Counted from the first letter of the stretch, positions 24,152 through 39,700 are shown. The stretch is 64,000 nucleotides of DNA from Dirofilaria immitis (GCA_024305405.1 JAKNDB010000109.1:3844001-3908000); one strand, 5' to 3'. Made by a program: numbers and translations. The notes: generated by a model not told the origin, from the sequence alone.

Positions 24152-26549
24152 TACAGTTCCTGCTTAGTTATCAGTATATGCTGGATTGAACTCTTTTAAT
24201 TACGTCCTTAAATCTATTTTCTTAATTAATTATTGCATAATCTCGTATTTTTAATACCTTTAGATTCATATGAGATTGTGTTTGGCAATATTTTGCAATT
24301 GGAGAAGAGCAAATCACTAGCAATCACGGTGCCGCCATTTTCAATTTTGGACGAAATTCATCGGACTGAAATACAAGTCAAAGAAACAACTCATAATGAT
24401 CAATCATTATTTATGGATTGATATACAACATCATCGGTGAAGCTTGAAAAATTAAATCAACATGTTATTCTTCCTATTTTTGCATGGAAGATGCACAGTA
24501 AAGTATCTAGCATGACTTTAGATATAAACCTGCAAAGACAACCAACTTTTCTGCACCAACTTCCTCATCATTCACCGCATTATCTCCTGTAACTAAAACT
24601 TCCGCAATAAATTTAGCACAGTCAATATTTGCATCATCTGTTTTGCAATCAACTGTGGCCGAAATTCTATCGACTCCGACAAATTCAGCATGAAAGAACA
24701 GCGAATCGACACGTCAATCGTTAATGAGGATGTCCCTGAACATGAAGATGATTATGACAACATTATTCCTATAGTAAGTGTAATTCGAAATTAATTAATA
24801 TTTCAAAGATCGTCATAGTTTAACATACGTTTAAAAAAAAAGCAAAGAGCTATACAATGTAAGAGTCATTTATAAATCTTTTGTCTATCGAACTAAAAAT
24901 AATGTTAAAAGTTCCAATTTAAGAATTATTTCTAAATAAGCATGAGCACGAACTAAACATTGTTAGTTAATGCTTTTGTGTTTCGCAACCTAATCTCAAG
25001 AACTGTCCTTATTGACCTAATTTATTATTTTGGATGACATATTTCTTTCTGGTCTATGAAAATCGAGGTTTAATTCGAAGTGAAGGCTTACACATTAAAT
25101 ATATAACTGATCATCAATCTGAAATATCTGAAGGTTCCTTTCTTAAAGAATTTCAAGTGTTTTCTAGAAATTTTAAATATTAAAGGGCAACTTTGTTCTT
25201 TCTTGGAATGAGAAACTTACGATCCAGCAAAAAATTTAACTATATCTGATATTAATTGTTAATTAGCTAATTAACAACTTAAAATTTTATATTTTTATTT
25301 GAAGGTAGGCTTCGAGGGATTAATGTATATGTTTACTAATTATTTGACTCTTTTTGATTAAGCGTTACTTCATCATTAGTTATTGATAACACTGCTGAAG
25401 AAATACTATAATAGTTATCTAGGTCACTGACTGTCATTTTTATCTTATAAAAATTTTCTTACTGAAAAAAATAATCCGGATGTTTTTGAAGGAAGAAACG
25501 CAGAGAAACTCACTACCAACCCCAGGACCATTATTTCAGCAACCTATTTTCCTATTCCAATAATCCAAAACTGCTATACGAGCATTTATTTCTCCTGGAT
25601 ATAATATCGCCGGTTTGTTTTATGCGATAAATTCATATTTTTAAACTATCTTATATCCATTTAGGTCCGGGATATTCTAAAAATAATTCTTATTCTAAAA
25701 TTATATATTTTTATTCTAAAAATAAAAAGTTTTTTTATTTAATTTAACAAAATCACATATTGGGGAAATAATCCTAGCAATATTCGTCAGTGTTTTCACC
25801 AACTGATTAAGTTGTCGTAGTTTGGCGAACCGTTATGCAACAGGATCTTAGCTTCTTTAACTTGATTCTAATTTTGATAAAATCCATCCTATTATAGTAA
25901 TTTTATGAGAAAAAAAGCTGTGTGGATCAGTCTTTTGTTGGTTTGATATACATTGTTTTGAATTTCGAACAATCAAAAGTGCCGTATAGCTTCCTTTAAT
26001 AACAACAATTTTCAGAAGTGATAAAAATTAACTTTTTCGTTTAAATATAGGATCAGTGGAAAATTATGAATCGCGATTCGGTCTACAGCAGTTATGGCAG
26101 CAATTGACGAATTCACTGAGGTTCCTTCACAAAGCTCAATCTTTCAGTCCTGTATCTTATCGGCCATATGGTCTACAAAAATCAATTTATACCGGATTGA
26201 TAGAAAAGAGAATTCAGACCGTACAATCAGTAAGTGCTCCAGCATCAATGTTTGTTCAAGCAGCCAAAAAATGCTGCGGTGATAGAGGCGGACAAGATAA
26301 TGGCGCTAATGGATATAATATTTGCTGTATATCTCAATGTTTATTATTTCCTTGTAAGTTAATAAATTCATCACAATAAATCTTGATCATTTTCAAAACA
26401 TGGTAGAGTTCTTGAAAATTTCACTTCTTAAGTTTGTTTATTCGACTAGTGTCATTCTTTTCATTAATTTAGCTGCATCAAAACAGTGCTAATAAATGCA
26501 AAACATTTTTACAGATTGTAAAATATTGTTACTCCTGTTCGATCCGTAA
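23965..26549 (+). CDS. Predicted secreted Ser/Thr- and Cys-rich protein, about 6 exons, frame damaged
   Basis: Exon pieces on the plus strand: 23965-24055 (signal peptide MTMMLSLLLLYSYELSKS), 24264-about 24421, 24522-24773 (Ser/Thr/Pro-rich stalk, then an acidic EDVPEHEDDYDN patch), 25492-25612, 26051-26353 and 26515-26549. The last two encode YESRFGLQQLWQQL onward and a Cys cluster (KKCCGDRG, then YNICCISQCLL), ending in a hydrophobic tail KILLLLFDP. Most junctions are in phase. Three faults are visible: the join after 24421 is unresolved; the stalk exon needs one more A at GCATGAAA (24689); and a TAA sits in frame inside the 25.5-kb exon. The first two could be assembly errors, but the stop would not be mended by one indel, so decay is possible. 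No family is recognised. Confidence 0.45.
25256..25277. repeat. 22-bp perfect palindrome
   Basis: TTGTTAATTAG is followed directly by its reverse complement CTAATTAACAA, with no loop. It lies in an intron of the secreted-protein gene. It is AT-rich, so functional meaning is doubtful. Confidence 0.85.
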
Positions 26550-28578
26550 GTCCTTTAAGTTATTTCTTTTTTCTCTTTTCATTCTTAAAGTCATCAGCGG
26601 CATTAATTAGCTTTGATAGCTGAGTATAATGACGAGTAAAGTGATTCGTATTTTATAAGGTCAAATTCGAAAGCTTTATGATATTTATCCCAATATATTT
26701 TCTTATTGCGGCATCATCTCTTTTCACCAACTACTTTTTCTAATAATTAATATTGTTGCATAGCAATTATTAGTAATTATTTTATTATTTCAACTTGTTT
26801 CCAGATAATTCCGTTATGTTCTTTGCCATTGTCATGCTGTTAATATCACAGTGTAGAGCAGAAATTATTTGTTAAAGAAAATTGTTGGTTTTTATTTCCT
26901 GAACGTTTATTGCATGAAAAGATGTAGATTATATGAACACTTTTAATTTCAATGGCCAGAGAATAAAAAAAAAAAGCTATGGATTGCTGTTTCAAGATGA
27001 AAAATAAGATGAATTCAATCTCGCTGAAATTAAATATACCATTTATTCGTGTTCTTGAAATATTCTCGGATATAAAATCTAATACGAAAGGACAAAATTG
27101 TTCTACATATTTCATAACGTTTTGTTTGCTTATAAAGACTGATAATGCAGTAATTATTCTACTCACTTTTTCAATTCATATTGGCAGATTTATAAATCAT
27201 TTTATTTTAAAACTCTGGAAATAGCTGTGTTTGGCGAATCGAATCTGAAAAGTTTCAGATTATAAAGAACAAAGTTGATGGAAAATAAAATTTTATCAAC
27301 CTTTATCCTAAGGTTAATACCACATATGAGTAAATGTCATATACAGGCATATTTTCTACTATTTTTTGTTGTGTTGGTATCTTATCTGAAAATATTCTAT
27401 GACCGTTTCAAATTAAATTAATAATTAAAACAGTAAAAAAATTTGTCGAGCATTATTTAAAGTACTCCCAAACATACAGTTGAGCTTGAGAAAATTTTCA
27501 TGAATTGAAGAAATGATAATTTTTCTGAAAAACTATGGCTCATACAATATTTCTGATAGTGAAATTTGCTGGAATAATTCCTCATTATAAAGTATTAAAT
27601 AATTCGTTAATTCCTCATTATAAAGTATTAAATAATTCGTTCAATCTATTTATTAGTTTGAACGATATTCTATTACGATTTTAGACAATCAATAAAGAGG
27701 ATATTTTTTCGGTCCGCATAGAAAGCGGTAGAGTATCACTGTCATATCTTGATGTAATTCCATCATTATGATAATTTTTGAGTTGCAATGAGCTTCGTTA
27801 AGACCGGACTTTCTCTTTTTATTTTTTTCATTTTTGTTTTTTTTTTTTCTATAGATTTATTCTGACATAATAGTAAATAGTTATTGGTTTTATAATAAAT
27901 TTATACAAAACAAAAGTAGAGATAATATTTTAGCTGCATTTCTTTTCGAAGTTCGCAGTATTAATTGCATTTCTCATAAAGTCCAAATGATCATTCCTTG
28001 GTAATGAAGTACAAGGTAGTTCTATAGAGAAAGCGACATCTGTGACTATAATATCATATGTGACGCATGGGATACTTGAGTGAAGGGCAAGAAAATGATG
28101 AACAAATGGGTGTGGCAATGATACCGATACTATTAGGTCATCCTTCTGGGTCAAACTGAAATATATCAACTCTAATGCTTTCTTCATTTCATCAGTTCTT
28201 TGTTCAACTAAATTCACTACGTTTCATTTCAGGATGTTCCCATTATTCATCCTATCAACAAATAAGTTGAATTTCAGTCTATCAGAAGAACCACTTGAAA
28301 TCTGCAGAACATTCATTTTTCTAGATGAGATTTATGTACTTATAGGTGATCCAAAACAAATAATTGGTAGTAAAAGCCCTATTTCTTCAGTAGTGACCTT
28401 TGATTATTCTAAATGTTGCTGTAAATATAAAAGATCATCTCAGTAGCCTGAATTACATACCACGAAGTACAGACATGTCAAATAAACTTAGCAGCTTATA
28501 ACATCATTTAGCATATGATTTTTGATACTATTAAGATGAGTAACATTGTAAATTTATTTTATTTTGCAGATCACTTCA
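26550..28578. other. Intergenic DNA with a 33-bp tandem duplication
   Basis: No supported exon. ORFs on both strands at 26846-27224 overlap each other and show no protein-like features. ORFs at 27930-28217 (-) and 28234-28446 (+) are open but unconvincing. Confidence 0.45.
27576..27641. repeat. Tandem duplication, 2 x 33 bp, perfect
   Basis: The 33-bp unit starting AATTCCTCATTATAAAGTAT occurs twice without a mismatch, so the duplication is recent. Confidence 0.92.
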
Positions 28579-29430
28579 ATGTTCAATTTTTGGATATTGC
28601 TTGTATTTTTTTGCAATGGAAAAGCTGAGTTTCAACATAATCGTATGCTTCATTTGTCGAATTTTTCTGAACTTATCGAAATAATATATCAATAAACTTA
28701 AAATCTTCAAATTTGATATAAATTTTGAATTGTTTCTAGTACTAATAATGAGAATATACTTTCACTTACCTCAAAAGATAGTGTTTGTGCAAAATGCAAC
28801 ATTGGAAATTACAGAGTTTCGACAATACACTTGCATGATAACAAATGATAAGGAGCCATCTGATTGCACGTTGATGTTCAAAGATGACACTGAAAGGACA
28901 ACAATCAACGACAATGGCTGTTTCACAGTTCAATGGCTTTTTGCTTGACATTCTTAATATCTGACCTAACAGCACTGTTCATCACAACAATACCAAAATC
29001 AGCATAGTGTGAATAGAAAGAATTACATGTGTATACTCCAGAAGTCTTTTAAGTGATCATTATGGATCTGTCGCCTTGTCCCTTATAAATTGAAATATGA
29101 AATCAGTGTTAGTAGTGAAACAATTTCAATTTTTATTAATTTCTTTTATTCCAGGAGAAGGACGCAACGCGGAATCAGATATTGACATACTGTCCGTTGC
29201 AATGTCCAGAAGCTGAATCGGCTTATGTGATGTTGAAGCGCCCCTCAAACAATAACAAATGTTTGACGTTTTTCACGTATAATGTTGTACGACGTCAAAA
29301 TGACTGGTTCCTGTGGCGATCCGGAAAATGTGTCTTTGAAGAAATACAATTCGATATTGGTTGCACATTCCCATTTAAGAAGAATATAAATTCGAATACA
29401 ATTAAACAAAACGTGGGAATCTCGGAATAA
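28579..29430 (+). CDS. Predicted secreted Cys-containing protein, about 3 exons (tentative)
   Basis: The best-supported parts are 28740-about 28936 (YTCMITNDKEPSDC, then INDNGCFTVQW) and 29155-29430, which follows TTTTATTCCAG and encodes YCPLQCPEAES, then NNKCLTFFTYNVVRRQ, then WFLWRSGKCVFEEI with a final Cys, 92 codons with stop. A short leader exon at 28579-28643 (MFNFWILLVFFCNGK) would give a signal peptide, but it stays open only if one A of a five-A run is removed. No good donor ends the middle exon. Spaced Cys and aromatic residues suggest an extracellular domain. I do not recognise it. A clear stop and acceptor make the last exon the most credible. Confidence 0.4.
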
Positions 29431-29900
29431 AACTTTAAATACAAAAGCAGTAAGAAAAACAATTTCCGATCTCTATCATTATCCAAAAGGACTGAAAAAT
29501 AGCACTATTGACTGACAAAAACGATAAAAAAGTAACGAGAATTAACGTAGTTAATGAAAAATCATAATGATCAGTGGACATTTACTTAAAAAGAAGGCAT
29601 TCACCTTATTAAGAGAAATTACTTACGTTTTTTACTTATTTACGAAATGAAACTTTATAAAATTTAAGATGTTTTAAGTATCCGGATTGCATATTTGTTT
29701 GATTCTGGAACATTTTTCATTGTATGATGAGACTGTTCTTCTTATTTCTATTAAAAATTTTGCTATTAGAATCATTAGACACGGAACTCGTAGTTTTTAG
29801 TGCAATACAATCAGTACTACAGTTGACTATTTCATCTATTTATTTGATAATTTTGTTGATATGAAGGATCTAGATTTAAAAAATGAACGATACGCTTTAA

Positions 29901-30125
29901 ATGCGACATTTTCGTTCATTATTAAAACAAGAATTTTTAAATTTGAATAAAGCAGTTCTTGAAAAGCTGTCACATTCTCTTCGGGATAATATAAAGCTTC
30001 AAAGGACACTTTCAATTTCTACAGATTCTGGTTTTGACTTTCCTTATCGGTTAAAAATGTCGAATTATCAAGTCTCACAATGTGCTGTTTCAAGTGCTGG
30101 TCTAATTCAATTAAACTCTACATGA
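29901..30125 (+). CDS. Hypothetical 74-aa ORF
   Basis: The ORF begins MRHFRSLLKQEFLNLNKAVL and is fairly hydrophilic with a balanced composition, unlike most chance ORFs here. It has no signal peptide, membrane segment or recognisable motif. It could be a terminal exon of a plus-strand gene, but no partner exon was found. Confidence 0.2.
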   Translation: MRHFRSLLKQEFLNLNKAVLEKLSHSLRDNIKLQRTLSISTDSGFDFPYRLKMSNYQVSQCAVSSAGLIQLNST

Positions 30126-31396
30126 CAGATATTGCTATGTCTCCATGAAAATTGTTATAAACAATATATATATTTTAATGGATTACGATGAAGGAAGCAT
30201 GGCAAGAGGAGAGAGGATGAATTTATTTCAAAAGATGTCTTGAATTCCAGAAAAACTTATGGGAATGAATTTAGGACTGAAATTTAAGATAATAATGATT
30301 TAAATACAAACGTCGCACCATTATTTTTCTTTTAGAAAATTCTACTAAGGTTAATAATGTGTTTTCCTGAAAAAAAAAAAAAACAAAAAAAGGAATATTT
30401 GACAAAAGCGAAATCGTAATGGATTTAAAATATTTCAGCACACCACTATCTATTCCAGCTGTTAATTTAATCATATTTACTGCTGAAATAGTAATAAAAT
30501 TTAATGATATTGATTTTCGGATTGAAGATATTATCAAATATGTCATATATATATATATATATATAGCAAATTCCTATAAAAGTAAAAATTCCACGTCACT
30601 TCATGTTGTAGTACTTTACTCCCAAAAACATTTACCAGAAAATCCAGATCATTCTTCTATAAATCTCAGCAAAGTTAACGTGTCCAGGAAAAATCGCTAA
30701 TTTTCTGAAAATGGTGTTAACAATCAAAACATTCCTGTTACTCATTTTGTCAATAATTTAAACTTTGTGGTTAGCAACTAATGCGTAATATCTTTCATCT
30801 TGGTTGAGCACAATCTTCTTCATTATATCAGGAACTGATTGATCAGTGATGTAATACCCATCTCAAAACGCTTGAATGCTATCGTGAAGAGTTTTTTTTC
30901 GTTTGATTATAAGAATTTACTTTTCGCAGAAGATTAACAGTAGTAGTACAATATGATAATCCAATAACGAAGATTTCTTACTAATTATTCATAGTGGAAT
31001 AGTCGTTTCTAAATTTGCCTGGGAGTTGATAAAGAATAGGCTTTAAGTCAAAGTTTTACTGAGTTGATAAGCATTCGATGTAACAGATAATTGAACACAT
31101 AAACAAAGAATCATGTATTCATTTGATAGATGAAACTAGTTCTAACAAAGAATCATATAGACATACAATGAATAAAGTTGTAATAAATAGTCTAACATGC
31201 AATAGATGAAATCAATGGTTAATTGACAGAGGTACTTTAATTATGAAGATATTTTAAAATTTATAAATTGTTTCGGTTTTCCCAATAAATATCATAAAAC
31301 GAAAATAAAATAAATTGGAAAGATTTTGGTAGAATCACAACATTTCATGCTGTCTGTTGGATATTCTATGTATTATAATTTAACAGTTGCATTTAC

Positions 31397-31483
31397 CTGC
31401 TGCAGGTTCACCGCTCATTGAATCTATCAGCTGTATCCTCTTATTATAAGCTAGTCCCTTCGGTAATTTTTTACTGAATGTTG
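31397..31483 (-). CDS. Orphan internal exon with good splice sites
   Basis: The reverse strand is bounded by an acceptor (ATCTTTGCAG) and a donor (GTAAATG). The 87 bases read in one frame as TFSKKLPKGLAYNKRIQLI followed by DSMSGEPAA, entering in phase 1 and leaving in phase 1. Composition is much more protein-like than the flanks. I could not find neighbouring exons or name the protein, so it may belong to a gene with long introns or be a relic. Confidence 0.35.
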
Positions 31484-34344
31484 CTGCAAAGATTTCATTA
31501 TCTTTTCTTCATCAATAAGCGACAAGATATTATAATTCTATTTAATAATTTTTTTTTAATTTTATATTTGTTCACCTATTTTGATTAATGATCAAAATTA
31601 AACTGGCAACAATTGCTGAGTATATAAGTATCCAAACAAAATTATGATTGGCAGTCACAAATCACTATGCTGAACGATTGCCATATGACAGAGAAATAGT
31701 AAAACTTGTTGTCGAAGTGTTCTAAATCTGATATGATTATTACTACCGATGAAATAATTTATCTTTAAAAAAATTGACAATGGTAACATGAAATCTTGTT
31801 TTCCATAACAAGAAAATCTTCGCTTAGTTTCAAATGCTGCAAAATCCAATTACTACTTGAGTGATATCGATTTTATCACATATGGTTACTCTTGGAGGAT
31901 GATAATAGCATTTAGTGGATTCCAAGGAGTGTTGAAACTTGTTTTAAAAAAAGTAAAAAAATTTCGTAGTATCTTCCTCAATTATATGATAAGCAACAAT
32001 GATTCTGCTTTAACAAGATCACAAGGATAAGCATCACTTAACGCCGAAATGGTAACGTAGATCATATTTCTAACAACTTTGTCTTCAGCCTTCTATTCGC
32101 ATAATCTCTATCATCATTCATTTTAACCGGAATATCTTATCACTACAGAACAAAGAAAAAACTGGTGATCGGTATTAAGAAACGCTGATAACGCAGCCAG
32201 TGAAATTAAACGAAATAGTTAGATCGATCTTTCAAAAAATGCTGACGATAGCATCCAGCTAGCCACTTTTGGTAACTTTGAAAAAGTCAAAATAAGTGCC
32301 TTCAGCAGTGCCTTTTTTAAATTACGCGATTAAACAATGCCAGAAATTATAAGCCAGGAATTGGATTAGATCAAAAATTAGTTATTGTCATAAGTAGCAA
32401 ACAATTCATATCCCAAATTTTGATAATTTTATTTGTAAAAACATTCCGAAACAAAATCCTTGTAGCCCATTTACAAGTTTTACCATAACTTCTAATGGTT
32501 CTTAAATCAATGCCTTCATAGTTTGACTCGAGTAAAGATTAAAAGAACTTAAAGGACTCATGAAGAAACTGAAATAACAAATTATTCCCTTTATTGAAAT
32601 CATCCGACAATTTCTTGCTACTTTAAGGTGTTATCAGGATGATTGATCAAAAATTTATATCAACTACTGTTGCTTGCAAATTATTGATTATTAAAATTTA
32701 ATTCAGCTGATTAAATCTGAGCCGATGCATAAGTGCAAGCTGAATTTAACGTCTGCATATTATGCATTACTACCAAAAGTTTAATGCAGGCTTATCAAAG
32801 GTTTACCAATTGAAAAAGAAAAATGTCGAATGATCACAATGCCATCATCCGATGAAAATGGAGTTGGTCGATCATGAAAACAATTGAGCTTAAGAAGTTG
32901 AGTCGAAAAATAAATGATATTTGAAAATGTCATGAAGGTATTACCAGAAAAAGGATACAGGGAAATAAGTTATTTAGAGTAAATATCTGAACAAATAATG
33001 CAAAACTTATGAAAATATAGTTTCAACTTAGAAAAAAGTAAAATCATTGCCAACGTTAACATAATTTTAGATCGTAAGCCATCAACTGAAAAAGATCGAG
33101 TAGTATAAGATAATTACCAGGTCTTCTAGTGCATCTACCTTAATACATCTATCTGGAACGATGCCGATATGTTTACGAAAGATAATTATATTTAATTAAG
33201 TCAAGCAAAATCTTTTACAAATGGAATCTGTGCTTGTCACTATTATTAGTATAGAATTTTACTTGATAGAAAAGTGAAATATACAGAATTTCATTTTTTT
33301 ATTTTAGAATTCTTGCGTGATATGTGCACAAACAAGTAGATATTTATTAACATTTTCCGAATTATTCTTAATAATGAAACTTTATTCATCATAATTATTG
33401 GAATTGGAGTTTTTATTTATATCGTGCAAACAAATTAAAATTTAAGCATGTAAGCAGATCGACAAAAGACTTTTAGCTCTTGCTGTTATAGTAGTAGCCT
33501 TAGTTTAGTTGACGATACCCAAACAGTATGACTCGAAAATCCAAAGTAATTCTATATGATTATACATTACGTTTTTCCCAGTGAAAAGAAATGACAAGCT
33601 CCAAGGAAGGTAGTGCAAATTACTAGATTAAATATTCGTGGATGTTTGATTTCACAATTAAGTTTTAGAACTGCTAATTACTAACTGACGACTAAAAATT
33701 TGTATCATTCCATTTAATTTTATCCCAATAGAAAGGTTGAGATTGTAATCGACAGAATGGCAAAAACATTTTCATCCACATATTCAAGATTGCTCCCTCT
33801 ATTTATAAATGTGGATCAAAAATGCAGCGAACCCATCAATCATAGAGGAGAGACTAAAAATGTCCACATCATTCAGGTCAAGTAGCGTAACACGCACAAA
33901 TTTCATTTCCTTTTAGTTCAGCCGTGCCGGAACCAATTTTGCAACATAAATTCGTGGTGGAAAAGGATAAATTATAAACTTACGATTAACAAAGATGGTG
34001 AAATCGTTGCAAGTAGCTTAATAGTAGACATAAACTACTCTGTTAAAATTATGTACATTTTTTGAATTCGATGAGCACTTCACTTTAGTCGACATGATTG
34101 TGTCAGTACGTATGTTATTACTTAAAGTGTGTTGCACACAGCGGAATGCGTTCAAGAAACATCATTATTAATCACATCCCATTTTTTCCGTCAAATTTTC
34201 TTTCTTTCCATCTATATCTGTTTTCATCTCACTCTGAAGACCACATCATGTATCAGTAAACTTCAATGATCGCTCCTTTCAGATTTTCTCGTCGCTGGAT
34301 ATGAAGGAAACTATTTGTTCAAAACGAACTCAAGGACGAAACGA

Positions 34345-34376
34345 ATCAAATAATCTATATATCAAATAATCTATAT
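34345..34376. repeat. Tandem duplication, 2 x 16 bp
   Basis: ATCAAATAATCTATAT occurs twice in direct succession without a mismatch. Confidence 0.9.
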
Positions 34377-35171
34377 ATCATCGTCCATATTATTAAATTC
34401 ATTGATATCGCTATCCCAAAACTCTTCTTTCAACTAATCTGGACTTTAATCTAAAACCTGTAGAGTTTTGAGATCACAGTTTTTAGCCGTAAAGATTTAA
34501 ACCGAAAAGAAACGTAGCACTCCATTTAAATATAGCGATCCCAGCTGGACATACTGCTTTTGTCTCGGAACTAAAGCGTTTATGGTTAAAAGAAAACTGA
34601 AATATATCGAAACGAGTTTATATTAATAACGATGAGTAGTAAATCAAAAAAAAATGCTGTCGTTCTCAACGTAATTACAAAGGGTAAGAGAGAAAAAACA
34701 TGGTAGAAGAAAAAAGAAATCGGAAATGTTGACAAATCTGAAAACTCTGAAAACATATGCGAAGTAACAAAAGGATAAAATAAAAATTATATGATGCTTA
34801 TGTCTCATGAATTCATATAAATTTACTGAACATTAACCATTGGTATGGCATGTAAGATTATTATAGTATTTTAAAAGAAATAATTCTCTTAGCCGTAATA
34901 CTACACTGCGCTTATAATTACATCTTATTCAGCAATTATTTCAAATTGTTGCTCAATTCTTTATACCGAAAATGAAGTTCAAGTCTTTCCCAAATATGCC
35001 CATAGCTTTGAACATCTCATTAACCTATCATAATCTGTAACAAGCACTGTCGTACAAACTAATATGAAATCATATGCATGAGCAAACATTAGCAGTAAGG
35101 TTGAAGCTATCAATGGACAATCAGTAAAAAATTTGAACATATAAACATAAGAGCCTGCTTCACCAATAAAT

Positions 35172-36774
<1,603 letters not shown>

Positions 36775-39700
36775 ATGAGTGGAAAATATAAGGAACGGTA
36801 TGCAAATTCGATTTCTGCTAGCTATTTCACTTCCTGGATTGTATGATATACTTTCGTGTATTTTGAATCATAAATATTTGATAGAATTTAGTAATAAGTT
36901 GTTCTGGTTCAAGATTTAGTGATACATTATATTGTTTATATGATTATTTATGAGTGGCTTCTTTTTCTCTAGTTGAAACTGTCCTAAATTACTGATTTTC
37001 CTCAGACCCGGAAACGCAAATGCAGTTCATCCTGATTTTGCACTTACAAGTCAAGAAATATCAGCGACTATAAATCTTGGGATCAGTATGAAATTGTTTG
37101 AATTCTTATGAGAATTTTATTTTGCAAGCCTAGTAATTTGATTTACTTATGAGTTTCAGACTGTTACAGCTAGAAAAAGTTTTGTTGTTAAAGAACGCTG
37201 AAATAGATCTGGGCGATTTGAGACTCTGCTGCAGTTTTGGTAATCCACCTTTCGTATATAGTAAATGCTGTTATCATTACTTAAAGTTGTCATTAAGTTA
37301 TTCAACTATTTGAAAGGAATTCATTTTAATCTCTAGATCAATCCATTGTTATTGAACATTTTGTCTAATTATGTTGGCAGTAAGCCACTCGTTGGTATCT
37401 TCTGGGTTTATTTCGGAGTTTCGGATAAAATATCAGTTTCAATACTTTGTTAAGCATAAATTTCAGTTTTATGAATTTTATATTAGTAGTACCATTCAGA
37501 TGCTGTCTCAAAAAAGATTGTAGTTTTTCTATAGTTAGATAAACTGTACTATTTGTATGCAGTTCATCTCATTATTAGGTGTTCCTGATTCTTTGCGACC
37601 GCTATGCTGGCGCCTACTTCTGGTTATCTACCTGTGGAACGACAGCAGTGGCCTGTCTACCTTCGAAAACAGCGTGAAATTTATAATAGCCTCGTTGAAG
37701 ATGTAATCGTTCATCCTGGTCAGTCATCCAAACCGCGAGATTACAAGACTGCCGAAGATCATGTACCTCATTTTGTTTTATTTAACTTATTATTCTTATG
37801 TCTTAGTTTAAATCATACTTTTATTATAAATTAAGTGAGGAAACGGAAAGTTCATGTTACCGTTATCAGTGATTAAAATCATATAGTTTATCTAATAAAA
37901 CGTCGATGGTTGACTTACCCAAATGGAAAGAGTTTAGTGAGAAAATATTTGTTTGATTTATTTTTAGCCATTAAATCTCAGTCCTGATAGTCAGTGGAGT
38001 AATTATTTCAAGGACAATGAAACATTGGCTCAAATAGACAAGGATGTTCGGCGGCTTTGCCCAGAAATTGATTTTTTTCAACGAATCACTTCTTATCCAC
38101 ATAGGTCTGCTTTGTAAAGAGAGAGCGAAATAAAAAAGTTAAAAGATTTTTTTGGGTCAGCATGCCCATATTATGACAGTTTCAGTTATGTATTTTTATC
38201 AAACTCTTTCAATATGCATTACGAAATTTTTTGAAAAATTGTGAAGGAAAATGTCTGCTATTTGATTTAGACTGAATTCTTCTTAATTTTTTTGTTATCA
38301 CAACACTCCTTATTACATCACTTGCGAAAGATGTAATCGCGTGCCAGAACGGCGATGCAAGTTAAGTAGAAAAATCATGATTTCATTTATTGGTTTATTA
38401 AGCTACCAATTTTTCTGTCGTCATTAGCTGCAAATCTTGCCATGTTTTATTTTTAGATCAGCAGCAAAAATCAATTTGTCACGTCGTATTCGGCAAGAAA
38501 GTCTTTGTTCTGAAGTTCCACCAAACAATCATTTCAGTACAGGAAATGTCAGCTCTTTCCACTGCATTAGCAGTTTGTTGTATTTCACTGTTACTTCTTT
38601 ATTATTGTTTAACTTCTCTTAGCTTTTTTTCTTTTCTTTTTCTTTTTTCAGTTCATGACTTTAACAACCAAAACAGCCAGCGAAGAATACTCCAATGTCG
38701 TTGACGAAAATGTTGAATACCACTGGCAAGTGGTTGAAAGGGTGTTATTCATGTATAGTAAACTTAATCCAGGAGTTAAATATGTGCAGGTTATTTCGAA
38801 ATCATTTTCTAATTTAGTGTTCCTTGGCAGAGACTTCTACTTACTTTTTATTAATGCAATTGAGATTATTATAATTTTAAGGGTATGAATGAAATTATGG
38901 GCCCATTGTATTACGTGTTTGCAAGTGATGCAGACGGCGAATGGGCAGAAGCGGCTGAAGCGGATACATATTACTGTTTCCAGTTGCTAATGAGCGAAAT
39001 TAAAGACAATTTTATCAAAACTTTGGACAGTTCCAATTGTGGCATTGGTAGCTTTTATTTAATCAAGCAATATTATTTGTTGAGTAGAATGATGATAGAA
39101 CTGCGCGCTAGATACATCTATGGTTTATTGAGAGAAAAATAAAAAACATCTTCAGATTTCCAAATACTACGGTTCATCTCTTAACTTATATTATTTAGTA
39201 CACACGTCAGTTAGGTTTTGTTTTGAATTACATATCTTCAGTTAATTCAGTATTTGACAGTGCTACTTCAGATTTCTAAAAATAATCCATAATTCCAGCC
39301 GAGCTTCAAAAAAAAAAACAATAACTGAAATTTGCCACTTTTAGAGCATATTTCACGTAGTGCAATGGATAACACAAAGAAGGACTTATTTCTCAAAGAA
39401 TACACTTAAGAAGTTTTGATTTTTGGAAGAAAATTATAGTACTTCTTGAATTTTCTCTCGTCTTTTTTTTTGATGAATTAAATCTAACACTGGGTTATGA
39501 TTACAGAGTCACTTCTGGGAGAATTTTATGAAAGATTGAAGAATTGTGATCCTGAATTGTATAATCATCTGGTTGATGTGGGCATCAAGCCGCAGTTTTA
39601 TGCATTCCGTTGGCTTTCTTTACTTTTGTCGCAAGAATTTTCCCTACCAGGTAAATATTTCTTTCTTTGATATCTTTGGTACAAAATCATTGTCTCTGTT

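Larger units (their letters stand above)
29431..35171. other. Long intergenic region with a few orphan exon candidates
   Basis: Nearly 6 kb without a supported gene. It contains a 74-codon ORF at 29901-30125 (+), an orphan exon with good splice sites at 31397-31483 (-), an AT tract (30544-30565), and a 16-bp tandem duplication (34345-34376). An open stretch near 33757-33874 (+) and short fragments near 32.1-32.3 kb on both strands are broken by stops and may be decayed coding DNA. Confidence 0.4.

Noticed and set aside
32040..32330. DDRDYANRRLK on the minus strand and IQLATFGNFEK on the plus strand, recalling RNA polymerase second-largest-subunit motifs
   Set aside because: They are on opposite strands, very short, and interrupted by stops; no other polymerase motif is nearby.
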